Shown one piece after another: positions 1-7,922 of a stretch of DNA of 38,102 nucleotides. Origin of the DNA: Sphingobacteriales bacterium (GTDB taxonomy: Bacteria; Bacteroidota; Bacteroidia; AKYH767-A; OLB10); assembly GCA_021299095.1 (NCBI GenBank), contig JAJTFW010000010.1:1-38102 (forward strand), in the 5' to 3' direction. A program made the translations under genes and the position numbers. The notes beneath the pieces were generated by a model that was not told where the DNA came from, did not search any database, and worked only from the letters and a program-made list of their open reading frames with translations. The first letter of the stretch is position 1; the number at the start of each line of letters is the position of its first letter.

Positions 1-785
1 ACATCCACTACGTTGTTGATTGGACGCAAACCGATTTTACGCAATGAGCGCTGCATCCATTCGGGCGAAGGGCCCACATGCAGGCCTTCAAGCTCGATTG
101 AGGTATACCGAATACAAGCCTCGGCCCAGTCAATTTGGGGTACAATCGTTGGATTCGCCTCAGAAATGGTCAATTCACCACCGGAATCCGGTAGTCTGAT
201 CACACCACCACCAACAATTGCCCTTATGTCACGCGCAACTCCTAAATGACCCGCTGCATCAGCACGGTTCGGGGTCAGGCCGATGTCCAAGATCCAGTCC
301 TGCTCAATTCCGAAGTGAGCGGCTGCAGGCATACCGGCTGGTAATTGATCCGGTAAAATCATAATACCATCATGCGAATCACCGATTCCGATTTCATCCT
401 CTGCACAAATCATCCCCTCGGATGTTTCACCCCGAATTTTCGATTTGCGGATTTCGAAAGGCTCACCTGCGGCCGGATGTAGCACCGCACCGGGAAGCGC
501 TACAAGTACGGTTTGACCAGCGGCTACATTCGGTGCACCGCATACAATTTGCCGCACAGCACCATCGCCTGTATCTACCGTTGTCACGTGCAAACGATCG
601 GCGTTCGGATGCCTTACACACGTCAGCACCTTGCCTATAACCACCCCTTCGAGGCCACCGGGCACACTGGTCCACGCAGAACAATGTTCAACTTCGAGAC
701 CGGCATCCGTCAGGGCTGATGAGAGCTCATCGGGCGAATGCGGAAAATCGATGAGTTGCCTGAGCCAGTTATAGGAGATTTTCAT
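1..785 (-). CDS. pheT: Phenylalanine--tRNA ligase beta subunit, 5' part (cut by window edge)
   Basis: The first 261 codons read on the minus strand from an ATG at 785 without a stop, and the gene continues past base 1. The product is the beta subunit of the cytoplasmic alpha2/beta2 enzyme that charges tRNA-Phe. The opening MKISYNWLRQLI, an OB-fold tRNA-binding (EMAP-like) segment around residues 40-150 (GKVLTCVRHPNADRLHV, IVCGAPNV, KIRGETSEGMICAEDE) and the start of the B3/B4 editing region (LTPNRAD) are typical of bacterial PheT. The gene follows a terminator of the upstream operon and has a TAnnTTTG element in front of it, so it should be its own transcript. About two thirds of the protein is missing only because of the window edge; nothing suggests a pseudogene. 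Confidence 0.95.
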   Translation of the reverse strand, partial: MKISYNWLRQLIDFPHSPDELSSALTDAGLEVEHCSAWTSVPGGLEGVVIGKVLTCVRHPNADRLHVTTVDTGDGAVRQIVCGAPNVAAGQTVLVALPGAVLHPAAGEPFEIRKSKIRGETSEGMICAEDEIGIGDSHDGIMILPDQLPAGMPAAAHFGIEQDWILDIGLTPNRADAAGHLGVARDIRAIVGGGVIRLPDSGGELTISEANPTIVPQIDWAEACIRYTSIELEGLHVGPSPEWMQRSLRKIGLRPINNVVD

Positions 786-802
786 GGGTGATAAGAGGTA
801 TA

Positions 803-810
803 CAAAAGTA
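803..810 (-). promoter_or_regulatory. Putative -7 element of the pheT promoter
   Basis: The minus strand reads TACTTTTG, a full match to the Bacteroidota TAnnTTTG -7 consensus, 17 bases before the pheT ATG. A TTG lies 23 bases further upstream, longer than the usual 19-21, so the -33 element is weak or absent. Confidence 0.45.
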
Positions 811-834
811 ACCATTCAGCCGCGGACACTGCAC

Positions 835-862
835 AAAAAAACGCCCGGCGTTAAGCCGGGCG
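835..862 (-). terminator. Rho-independent terminator of the dcw-yqeY operon
   Basis: A perfect 8-bp GC-rich stem (842-849 paired with 855-862, CGCCCGGC/GCCGGGCG) with the 5-base loop GTTAA is followed on the minus strand by seven T (841-835). It starts 23 bases after the yqeY stop and precedes pheT, so it should end the long division operon and insulate pheT. Confidence 0.85.
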
Positions 863-885
863 CCAGAATCTCTAATCAGGCTTGT

Positions 886-1335
886 TCAAGAAGTAAGTAG
901 TTCGCGTACAATGGCTGAAACCAGCTTATTGTCGGCCTTTCCAGCAAGTTGCTTGGTTACTACGCCCATCACCTTACCCATATCGGAGGGAGCTGAAGCT
1001 CCGGTTTGAGCAATTGCCTCCGCTACAGCCGCCCGGACTTCTGTCTCATCCATCATCTTGGGCAGGTATTTCGAAATAATCTCCACCTCTTCCTGCTCAG
1101 GACGCGCAAGGTCATCGCGCTCCTGTGTCTGGTAAATGGTGATTGATTCAAGTCGCTGCTTCACCAGTTTCTGAAGGATGCGCAATTCCTCATCCGGTCC
1201 GATCTCCTTGCTAGCAGATGCGGTTTTCGCAAGGAGTATAGCAGACTTGATGGCCCGCAGGGCGCGCAGGCCTGCTTCATCTTTGGCCAGCATAGCTGTT
1301 TTCAAATCCGATTGAATGGCGCTTTCCAGGCTCAT
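886..1335 (-). CDS. GatB/YqeY domain protein
   Basis: A 149-residue stand-alone GatB/YqeY-domain protein, the usual length for this family. The domain is shared with the tail of GatB, the tRNA-dependent amidotransferase subunit, where it contacts tRNA; the role of the free-standing form is not settled. Family features seen include the N-terminal helix MSLESAIQSDLKTAMLAKDE, the segment PEQEEVEIISKYLPKMM and the glycine-containing MGKVMGVVTKQLAGKADNK. Its ATG is 6 bases after the ftsZ stop and the operon terminator follows, so it is the last gene of the dcw transcript. The ftsZ-yqeY adjacency is, as far as I recall, common in Bacteroidota and does not by itself imply a role in division. Confidence 0.93.
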   Translation of the reverse strand: MSLESAIQSDLKTAMLAKDEAGLRALRAIKSAILLAKTASASKEIGPDEELRILQKLVKQRLESITIYQTQERDDLARPEQEEVEIISKYLPKMMDETEVRAAVAEAIAQTGASAPSDMGKVMGVVTKQLAGKADNKLVSAIVRELLTS

Positions 1336-1341
1336 AGTTTA

Positions 1342-3258
1342 TTAGTCTACGCGATCGTGAAGGAATGGGTTGTTGGGACGGATCTCAGGGCGGTTATCCT
1401 CTACCGAAAGGGTGTAACGGCTTACGTTGCTTTCGGTCGCGGTGGGAACATCTTCCAGTTTGATGTTACGGCGGCGATAAGCAGGCTCACGCTCCATGTC
1501 TGCAAGACCGTTGGGCGAATTGATCCGCATGCTCACCTCTTTGAGTCGCATGATGCGCTCACGCGAATGCAGATACATTTCATCCTCTGGGCTTAGCGGC
1601 GCACGCGCCGCAGCAGGCTCGTTCCGCTCCGCTTGAACCGGAGAGACCTCACCGGCATACAAATCATGGCGAACTGGCACTGGAGCATCGTTCAGTCCCT
1701 GCACATCGAACTCCATCATCGGATGGGGCATTTCATCGGACATATCCAGTGGAGGTGCATCCATCGCTGTCGGAAAATCAAAAGACAACACATGAACGGA
1801 AGCATCATCGTGGCTGACCGCATCACTGTGCTTGGACTCAACAGGAAAATCCATCCCGAAGTGGAATTCGAGTGGAGTCATCGTTTCCTGCTCCGTCAAC
1901 ACCTCCTCCTCTAACGAGAATGATGGTTCTTCATCCCGAATTATCAGAACAGGCTCAAGTTCGCTGGCTTGTGAACTGACAGGGATTTCGAGGAAAGATA
2001 TGATCGGCTCGGGCTGGTATTCGGTCTCGGACTCGAGTTCGAACGCGATCGTTGGCTCAACGGTGGAAACGATCTCTTCTTGCTCGACCGTATCGCGAAT
2101 AATCAGTACAGGCTCGAGCGGATCAATCTTGGCTTCCGGCTCAGCTACCGTAGTTGAGTTTGCGCTGGGAACGAGGGAAATGGGTGAAACCACGGGTGTA
2201 GGATCGACCAGTTGATGAACGATCATCTCTGGCTCATGCTTCTTTTCAGACAGCGGTTTTTTCTGTCCCCCATTGAATCCTGTTGCGATAATGGTGACAG
2301 AAACCTGTGACCCGAGTGATGGGTCGTTTCCGATACCCATAATGATATCAGCAGTCTGACCAGCCTGTGCCTGGATGTATTCATTGATTTCGCTAACCTC
2401 ATCCATCGTCACTTCGGATGTTCCGCTGGTGATGTTTAGCAGGATGTAATTTGCACCGGTAATGACATTGTCATTGAGGAGCGGAGAGTCGAGTGCAGCC
2501 TCTGCAGCACGGATAGCGCGGTTGTCCCCTTCCGCACTGGCCGAACCCATAATGGCCACACCACTTTCCTTCATCACGGTTTGGATATCCGCAAAATCGG
2601 TGCTGATGTGCATCGTGTTCGTGATGATTTCAGCGATGCTTTTAGCAGCGACAGCCAACACATCATCCGCATGGCCGAAGGCCTGGCTGATATTGAGGTT
2701 GCCATGGATTTCGCGAAGCTTGTCATTGCAAATGACGATGAGCGCATCGACATTCTTCTTCATCTCCTCGATGCCAGCCTCTGCCTGCTTGCGCCTTTTA
2801 CCGCCTTCGAACAGGAAAGGCTGGGTCACGATTCCCACCGTGAGCACACCACGCTCCTTTGCAATACCGGCGATGATAGGAGCTGCACCTGTTCCGGTGC
2901 CGCCTCCCATACCTGCAGTAACAAAAGCCATACGTGTGTGTTCGCCCAATGAGCGCAGGATATCCTCCTTGCTTTCGAGTACAGCTTGACGGCCGACTTC
3001 CGGAACGGCACCGGCTCCCATTCCCTGAGTGAGTCCGGGTCCGAGTTGTATTTTATCAGGAATTGGGCTAACCTGAAGCGCTTTCGCGTCTGTATTGCAG
3101 ACGAGAAAATCGACGCCTTTTATTCCCTGACGGTACATGTGGTTAACAGCGTTTCCGCCACCGCCGCCTACGCCAATCACCTTGATGATGGACGGGAGAT
3201 CCTGTTGGAGCTCGAAGAGCGGCTTGCTTGACGGTTCGTCGGTAAACAGCTGATTCAT
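1342..3258 (-). CDS. ftsZ: Cell division protein FtsZ with a long acidic C-terminal linker
   Basis: A tubulin-like GTPase that polymerises into the cytoplasmic Z-ring. Residues 25-330 carry the conserved core: GVGGGGGNAVNHMY (about 29-42), the tubulin signature GGGTGTG (118-124), the NDKLREI region, and the T7-loop segment STDFADIQTVM (about 219-229). At 638 residues it is far longer than the roughly 380 of E. coli. The extra length is a glutamate-rich, low-complexity linker from about 335 to 620, in which LEPVLIIRD occurs twice (381-389 and 434-442). The C-terminal tail PEIRPNNPFLHDRVD looks like the conserved peptide that binds FtsA, in the Bacteroidota form. A gap of 51 bases separates it from ftsA, the widest in the operon; I see no clear promoter in it. 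Confidence 0.98.
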   Translation of the reverse strand: MNQLFTDEPSSKPLFELQQDLPSIIKVIGVGGGGGNAVNHMYRQGIKGVDFLVCNTDAKALQVSPIPDKIQLGPGLTQGMGAGAVPEVGRQAVLESKEDILRSLGEHTRMAFVTAGMGGGTGTGAAPIIAGIAKERGVLTVGIVTQPFLFEGGKRRKQAEAGIEEMKKNVDALIVICNDKLREIHGNLNISQAFGHADDVLAVAAKSIAEIITNTMHISTDFADIQTVMKESGVAIMGSASAEGDNRAIRAAEAALDSPLLNDNVITGANYILLNITSGTSEVTMDEVSEINEYIQAQAGQTADIIMGIGNDPSLGSQVSVTIIATGFNGGQKKPLSEKKHEPEMIVHQLVDPTPVVSPISLVPSANSTTVAEPEAKIDPLEPVLIIRDTVEQEEIVSTVEPTIAFELESETEYQPEPIISFLEIPVSSQASELEPVLIIRDEEPSFSLEEEVLTEQETMTPLEFHFGMDFPVESKHSDAVSHDDASVHVLSFDFPTAMDAPPLDMSDEMPHPMMEFDVQGLNDAPVPVRHDLYAGEVSPVQAERNEPAAARAPLSPEDEMYLHSRERIMRLKEVSMRINSPNGLADMEREPAYRRRNIKLEDVPTATESNVSRYTLSVEDNRPEIRPNNPFLHDRVD

Positions 3259-3309
3259 GGAGTGTTCTTGGGGTTTAATGGGTTGTGTGTTGAGTTCGAT
3301 GGTTATAGA

Positions 3310-4599
3310 TCAGAGACGATCATCACTGTCGTCGCCGAAGAATTGCTTACTAAATATGTTGAACCAGGGTCCCTTGCGGCCTTCACGCGATGAGGCCTCT
3401 TGCTTGGAATTATCCGTTAGGGACACGGGCTTGTTTCGCTGTTGCTGTTCAAAGTCTTTCAATCCCTTAATTACAAGTCCGACACCCGTGGCATACATAG
3501 GACTTTTTACTTCATCCATGCCCTTGCCCAGGTGTTCGTTCGGGTAACCGATGCGGGTATCCATGCCCGTGATATACTCGACCAGCTGGGTGATGTTACG
3601 CAATTGCGATCCACCGCCGGTGATAACGATTCCAGCAATGAGTTTCTTTTCAAAACCGGAGCTCTTGATTTCGTAGTAAACGCTCTCGATGATTTCCTCC
3701 ATACGCGCCTGTATGATAGAGGCAAGGTTTTTAACCGAAATCTCCTTGGGCTCACGGCCGCGAAGTCCGGGAATGGACACGATTTCGTTGTCCTTCATCT
3801 GGCGCGAAAGTGCGGAGCCGAATTTGGTTTTCAGGAGCTCAGCCTGGTTGCGAATGATGGAGCAACCTTCCTTGATGTCATCCGTAATGACGTTTCCACC
3901 AAACGGAATAACTGCAGTATGTCGGATGATTCCATCTTGGAAAATAGCGATGTCGGTCGTGCCGCCACCGATATCGACCAGTACCACACCGGCTTCTTTC
4001 TCCTCATCGGTCAACACGGCCTCGGCGGATGCAAGGGGCTCCAGAATCAAGTCGACACTGTTAAGTCCGGCCTTGTTCACGCATTTGTGGATGTTGTTGG
4101 CAGCCGTAATTAATCCAGTTATGATGTGGCAATTCGCCTCGAGGCGAATGCCCGACATCCCGATGGGTTCTTTGATTCCCTGCTCGTTATCCACGATGTA
4201 TTCCTGCGGTATAACGTGAATGATTTCTTCACCGGGCGGCATGGACAGTTTGTACATGTCCTGAATGATTGCATCAATATCGCGCTGGCTGATTTCGTCC
4301 TGCGTACTGGTGCGGGTAATCATCCCCCGGTGCTGCATGCTTTTGATGTGCTGACCAGCGATTCCAACGTGCACGTCCTTGATTTCGACTCCGGATTTAG
4401 ACTCGGCTTCCGCAACGGCTTCTCGGATTGAGGTGACCGTCTTTTCGATGTTGGCCACCATACCCCGCATAACACCCAGCGATTCCGATCGACCCATACC
4501 CATGATCTCAACCTTGCCGTGTTCGTTACGGCGGCCGACGATGGCTGCGATCTTGGTGGTTCCGATGTCGAGGCCTACAATGATGCCGGAGTGTTCCAT
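3310..4599 (-). CDS. ftsA: Cell division protein FtsA
   Basis: An actin-like ATPase that tethers FtsZ filaments to the inner face of the cytoplasmic membrane and recruits later division proteins. Phosphate-binding loop 1 is GLDIGTTKIAAIVG (9-22) and phosphate 2 is VDIGGGTTDIAIF (about 208-220); the SHS2-type 1C domain lies between them (VHVGIAGQHIKS region). ITGGGSQL marks the adenosine-side motif. The tail GPWFNIFSKQFFGD (about 410-423) has the aromatic/basic pattern of a membrane-targeting amphipathic helix. At 429 residues the length is normal. The ATG lies 4 bases after the ftsQ stop, within the dcw operon. Confidence 0.98.
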   Translation of the reverse strand: MEHSGIIVGLDIGTTKIAAIVGRRNEHGKVEIMGMGRSESLGVMRGMVANIEKTVTSIREAVAEAESKSGVEIKDVHVGIAGQHIKSMQHRGMITRTSTQDEISQRDIDAIIQDMYKLSMPPGEEIIHVIPQEYIVDNEQGIKEPIGMSGIRLEANCHIITGLITAANNIHKCVNKAGLNSVDLILEPLASAEAVLTDEEKEAGVVLVDIGGGTTDIAIFQDGIIRHTAVIPFGGNVITDDIKEGCSIIRNQAELLKTKFGSALSRQMKDNEIVSIPGLRGREPKEISVKNLASIIQARMEEIIESVYYEIKSSGFEKKLIAGIVITGGGSQLRNITQLVEYITGMDTRIGYPNEHLGKGMDEVKSPMYATGVGLVIKGLKDFEQQQRNKPVSLTDNSKQEASSREGRKGPWFNIFSKQFFGDDSDDRL

Positions 4600-4603
4600 T
4601 CTG

Positions 4604-5416
4604 TTAGTTGCGTTTGGTGCATACCACCTGATTCTTGTACTTCAGGTTGATGAGTTCGTATTTATCCCAGCCTGTATTATTCAGACCCTGGAGGTAAAAG
4701 GTGCGCATGCGGTCAAGCTTGTCGCGCAGGTCGGTCGTGTCTCCCAAAAGAATCCTATGCTGACCAAGTCGCGGGATGAGTTCCATCTCCTGATTCTCGT
4801 TCACATAGAGCTGTTCGGTGTTGGCCGACCAGAACGTATCGGCCTCCAAGGCGAGGGCTGTTGTGAATATCTGCCCAATTGTTCGAGGTAATGGGGTACC
4901 GGCAGAGTCGCCCAAAGTGAAGTTGTAACCGATTTTCCCTTCGGAAAAGCGGTTGAATAAGTGGCCGTTGGCAACGACCACGGGAGGTGTGTGTCGGTCC
5001 GAAACCGGCATGAAAACTCCCTCAGAATCAATATAAAACTGCTCGTCGTACACGTTTATTACCCTGACCACCGGATGCCTCTGTTCAAGTTCGGCATGAA
5101 GGGTTCCGTCAATGGCTGAATATACCTCTGCGGTACGCACCCAAGGATTGCTTAGAATTCTTTTTTCCAACAATGTGAAGTCAAGACCGCCGACAGGCTT
5201 GCCGATGATTTTCCCCTTCGCATTGATCCTGCTCAGCACCTCGTTCCTGTCCACAAAATCGTGTGCATCCTGGTCAACGATGTTTACAACCACCGATTTG
5301 ACCAAGAGGGTGTGTTGACGGCTACCCACAAATCCCAATAGGACCAGAAAGGCAGCCCCACTTAAAATAACGCCTGTAATGTAGAGGATTCGTATGGCCT
5401 GCGCTCGGTTTATCAT
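4604..5416 (-). CDS. ftsQ: Cell division protein FtsQ/DivIB-type
   Basis: A bitopic protein of 270 residues. It has a short basic cytoplasmic tail, one membrane segment around residues 9-28 (ILYITGVILSGAAFLVLLGF), then an extracytoplasmic region with a POTRA-like part (VKSVVVNIVDQDAHDFVDRNEV) followed by the FtsQ beta domain (NPWVRTAEVYSAIDGTLHAE, where E. coli FtsQ has similar text). It is expected to link the FtsL complex to FtsW/FtsI at the septum. Sequence conservation of FtsQ is low, so the call rests on topology, the NPWVR-type segment and position between murC and ftsA. The start overlaps the murC stop as ATGA, implying translational coupling. Confidence 0.92.
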   Translation of the reverse strand: MINRAQAIRILYITGVILSGAAFLVLLGFVGSRQHTLLVKSVVVNIVDQDAHDFVDRNEVLSRINAKGKIIGKPVGGLDFTLLEKRILSNPWVRTAEVYSAIDGTLHAELEQRHPVVRVINVYDEQFYIDSEGVFMPVSDRHTPPVVVANGHLFNRFSEGKIGYNFTLGDSAGTPLPRTIGQIFTTALALEADTFWSANTEQLYVNENQEMELIPRLGQHRILLGDTTDLRDKLDRMRTFYLQGLNNTGWDKYELINLKYKNQVVCTKRN

Positions 5417-6804
5417 GGCAGAAGGATTGTTTTGATGGGTTGAACCAATTGATCGATATCACCAGCGCCCAGGGTGAGCAACAATGCAGGGGGTTCCTTC
5501 CGAAACTGGTCCAGCAAGGCACTTCGATCCATAAGCTGTTTGTCCTGGATGCCGATGCAGTCAAGCAAGGCAGATGAGGTGATTCCGGCAATCGGGAGTT
5601 CGCGTGCAGGATAGATTTCGAGCAAGTAAACCCTGTCGGCCAAGGCCAATGCATCAGCAAATCCTTGCATGAAATCCCGTGTCCGGCTGAAAAGATGGGG
5701 CTGGAATGCAACAGTAAGCCGCCGATCAGGAAACAGTTCTCGCGCCGATGAGATGGCCGCACGGATTTCCGAAGGATGATGCGCATAATCATCGATGTAT
5801 ACCGATGGACCGGTGGAAATGTGGCGCTCGAACCGGCGTTGTACACCTGTATATGATGCAAGTGCAGAAGGGATCGAGCCGGGATCGGTACCAGACTCGA
5901 GGGCTAGAGCGCAGGCACCCACGGCATTCTCAACATTGTGTCGCCCGGGCAATCCCAGTTTCAGACCCTCCAACACAAATCCGGGCGTATGTAAATCGAA
6001 GCAATAATTCCCGTCCTCAATGTGTACGCGGCGCGCACTATACTCCGAATCCCGTGAATCAACACCGTAGCGCAACTGACGCGCAGCCGTTTCACCTAGG
6101 TATAGGCCTTCTTTAACAACCAGTATGCCATCTGCGGATACCTGTGATGCATAGCTGCGGTAGGTATCATGCATGGTAGATTCATTACCGTAAATATCCA
6201 AATGGTCGGGATCCATACTGGTGATGACGGAGCCGTATGGATGCAAGGTCAGGAAGGAACGATCAAACTCGTCGGCTTCTACGACGATTTCATGGTTTGC
6301 GCCAGATGGATTACCCAAGAGCAGGTTGCTGCCGAAATTGGTACTGATACCACCAAGAAACGCAGTGCAATTGTGACCGGCACAGTGAAGTATATGCGCC
6401 AGAATGGACGAAGTTGTGGTTTTACCATGCGTTCCAGCTACAGCCAAGGTTTTCTGTCCCTGGGTTATCAGGCCCAGCACTTCCGAGCGCTTCATCAGCG
6501 AATATCCCGCGTTAATAAACCAGTTCAATTCGGAATGGCTGGAGGGTACGGCCGGAGTCCGAATGACAAGTGTGTGCTGTAAACGCGAAGGATCGCGGTA
6601 GGATAACGGAACTGCTTCAACACAATCATTGAAATGAATCTCCATTCCCTCATCGACCAAGGCATCAGTCATTGGTGTAGCTGTGCGGTCGTAGCCAGCC
6701 ACTGACAAGCCTGCAGCGCGGAAGTACCGTGCCAACGCACTCATCCCGATTCCTCCGATACCGAGGAAGTAAACCTGTTGGAAGCGTTGCGTGAGCAGAC
6801 TCAT
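5413..6804 (-). CDS. murC: UDP-N-acetylmuramate--L-alanine ligase
   Basis: A cytoplasmic Mur ligase that adds L-alanine to UDP-MurNAc using ATP, the first step of stem-peptide assembly. The N-terminal Rossmann domain shows FLGIGGIGMSALARYF (about 13-28), the ATP loop is GTHGKTTTSS (124-133), and the central domain has VEADEFDRSFL and MDPDHLDIYG. The C-terminal domain contains YIDDYAHHPSEIRA and FQPHLFSRTRDF, both diagnostic of MurC rather than MurD/E/F. At 463 residues the length is normal. The start and stop overlap murG and ftsQ by 4 bases each. No ddl gene lies between murC and ftsQ, unlike in E. coli. Confidence 0.98.
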   Translation of the reverse strand: MSLLTQRFQQVYFLGIGGIGMSALARYFRAAGLSVAGYDRTATPMTDALVDEGMEIHFNDCVEAVPLSYRDPSRLQHTLVIRTPAVPSSHSELNWFINAGYSLMKRSEVLGLITQGQKTLAVAGTHGKTTTSSILAHILHCAGHNCTAFLGGISTNFGSNLLLGNPSGANHEIVVEADEFDRSFLTLHPYGSVITSMDPDHLDIYGNESTMHDTYRSYASQVSADGILVVKEGLYLGETAARQLRYGVDSRDSEYSARRVHIEDGNYCFDLHTPGFVLEGLKLGLPGRHNVENAVGACALALESGTDPGSIPSALASYTGVQRRFERHISTGPSVYIDDYAHHPSEIRAAISSARELFPDRRLTVAFQPHLFSRTRDFMQGFADALALADRVYLLEIYPARELPIAGITSSALLDCIGIQDKQLMDRSALLDQFRKEPPALLLTLGAGDIDQLVQPIKTILLP

Positions 6805-7922
6805 AATTCGTTACTAGTTGCAATACGTATCACATGTTGTGCGATTTCTTCCGCTGCTTGCGGACGGGCCAACGATCCCATTTTCTCTGAAAGCGAACGA
6901 CAGCGCTCCGGATCGCTTATCAAATTGAGTGCATCGTGAACAAGTTGCGATGAAGCTTGCGCATCCTGCACAAGAATCGCCGCCCCCTGATCGACAAGTG
7001 CCTTACAGTTCTTTGTTTGGTGATCCTCAGCCGCAGTAGGCAGAGGAACTAGAATTGCTGGCTTGCGAACAATACACAATTCGGATACGGTGCTCGCTCC
7101 CGCCCTACCAATGACCACATCCGACATGGCATATGCAAGATCCATACGTGTGATGAACGCATCGACCCAAGCCTTTTTGCCAAGTGAGGCAACAGCATTG
7201 CGTGCATCCTGTAAAAATGGTTTCCCGGTTTGCCAAATGAGCTGAACTCCGGCTGTGTGAAGAGCTTCTATACCATCCCGTAAAGCCTTATTGATACTTC
7301 GGGCACCTTGGCTACCACCAACCACCAGTAAAGTTGGCAAAGAGGGGTCAAGGCCAAAAAATCGGGAGGCTTCGCCACGCAGGACGGCCGTACCCAGCAA
7401 TTCTTTGCGCACCGGATTTCCTGTGAATACGATACGATCAGCAGGAAAAAAACGCTCCATACCCGGATAAGCAACACAGATGGCAGATGCTTTCCGCGAC
7501 AGAAGCCGGTTGGTAATTCCAGGGTAGGAATTCTGCTCCTGAATAAGTGTAGGTACACCCCTGCGTGATGCCATGTATAGCATAGGGCCGCTTGCATAGC
7601 CACCCACACCTACTGCAACATCGGGGTTGAACTTACGCACTACAGATCCGGCTTTCATCAGGCTACGTACAAGCTTGAATGGGAACCGAAGGTTTTCAGC
7701 ACTTAACTCGCGCTTGATACCTGCTATAGGAAGTCCGACGATATCGTATCCTGCAGCAGGGACCTTCTCCATTTCCATACGCCCTTCAGCGCCGACAAAC
7801 AGAAATTCTGTATCAGGCCGTAGCGAACGAATAGCGTTGGCAATGGCAATGGCCGGGAAGATATGCCCACCTGTACCGCCGCCGCTTATCACGACTCTCA
7901 AAGGTCTATCAGGCGATTGCAA
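6801..7922 (-). CDS. murG: UDP-GlcNAc--lipid I N-acetylglucosaminyltransferase
   Basis: A GT28-family enzyme on the inner membrane face that turns lipid I into lipid II. Motifs: VVISGGGTGGHIFPAIAIA near the N terminus, GVGGYASGPMLY, VVGGSQGARSIN, and the donor-site segment GRAGASTVSEL. The start is uncertain because no ATG exists. The longest form begins at a GTG (7967) and overlaps ftsW by 59 bases with an implausible KRRRKR run that is the frame-shifted image of the FtsW Glu run. I chose the TTG at 7922: it has GGAGG 9 bases upstream and leaves the short leader MQSPDRPL before the conserved core (373 residues). A TTG at 7901 is the other option. The stop overlaps murC as ATGA. Confidence 0.93.
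   Translation of the reverse strand: MQSPDRPLRVVISGGGTGGHIFPAIAIANAIRSLRPDTEFLFVGAEGRMEMEKVPAAGYDIVGLPIAGIKRELSAENLRFPFKLVRSLMKAGSVVRKFNPDVAVGVGGYASGPMLYMASRRGVPTLIQEQNSYPGITNRLLSRKASAICVAYPGMERFFPADRIVFTGNPVRKELLGTAVLRGEASRFFGLDPSLPTLLVVGGSQGARSINKALRDGIEALHTAGVQLIWQTGKPFLQDARNAVASLGKKAWVDAFITRMDLAYAMSDVVIGRAGASTVSELCIVRKPAILVPLPTAAEDHQTKNCKALVDQGAAILVQDAQASSQLVHDALNLISDPERCRSLSEKMGSLARPQAAEEIAQHVIRIATSNEL

Noticed and set aside
1832-2215. 127-codon Ser-rich open frame antisense to the ftsZ linker
   Set aside because: Its composition mirrors the Glu-rich linker on the other strand; no promoter or ribosome-binding site was seen.
2462-2989. 175-codon open frame antisense to the ftsZ GTPase domain
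   Set aside because: It is fully contained in a highly conserved gene and resembles no known protein.
3442-4113. 223-codon open frame antisense to ftsA
   Set aside because: It lies wholly inside ftsA, has no family resemblance or start signal, and is explained by codon bias of the sense gene.
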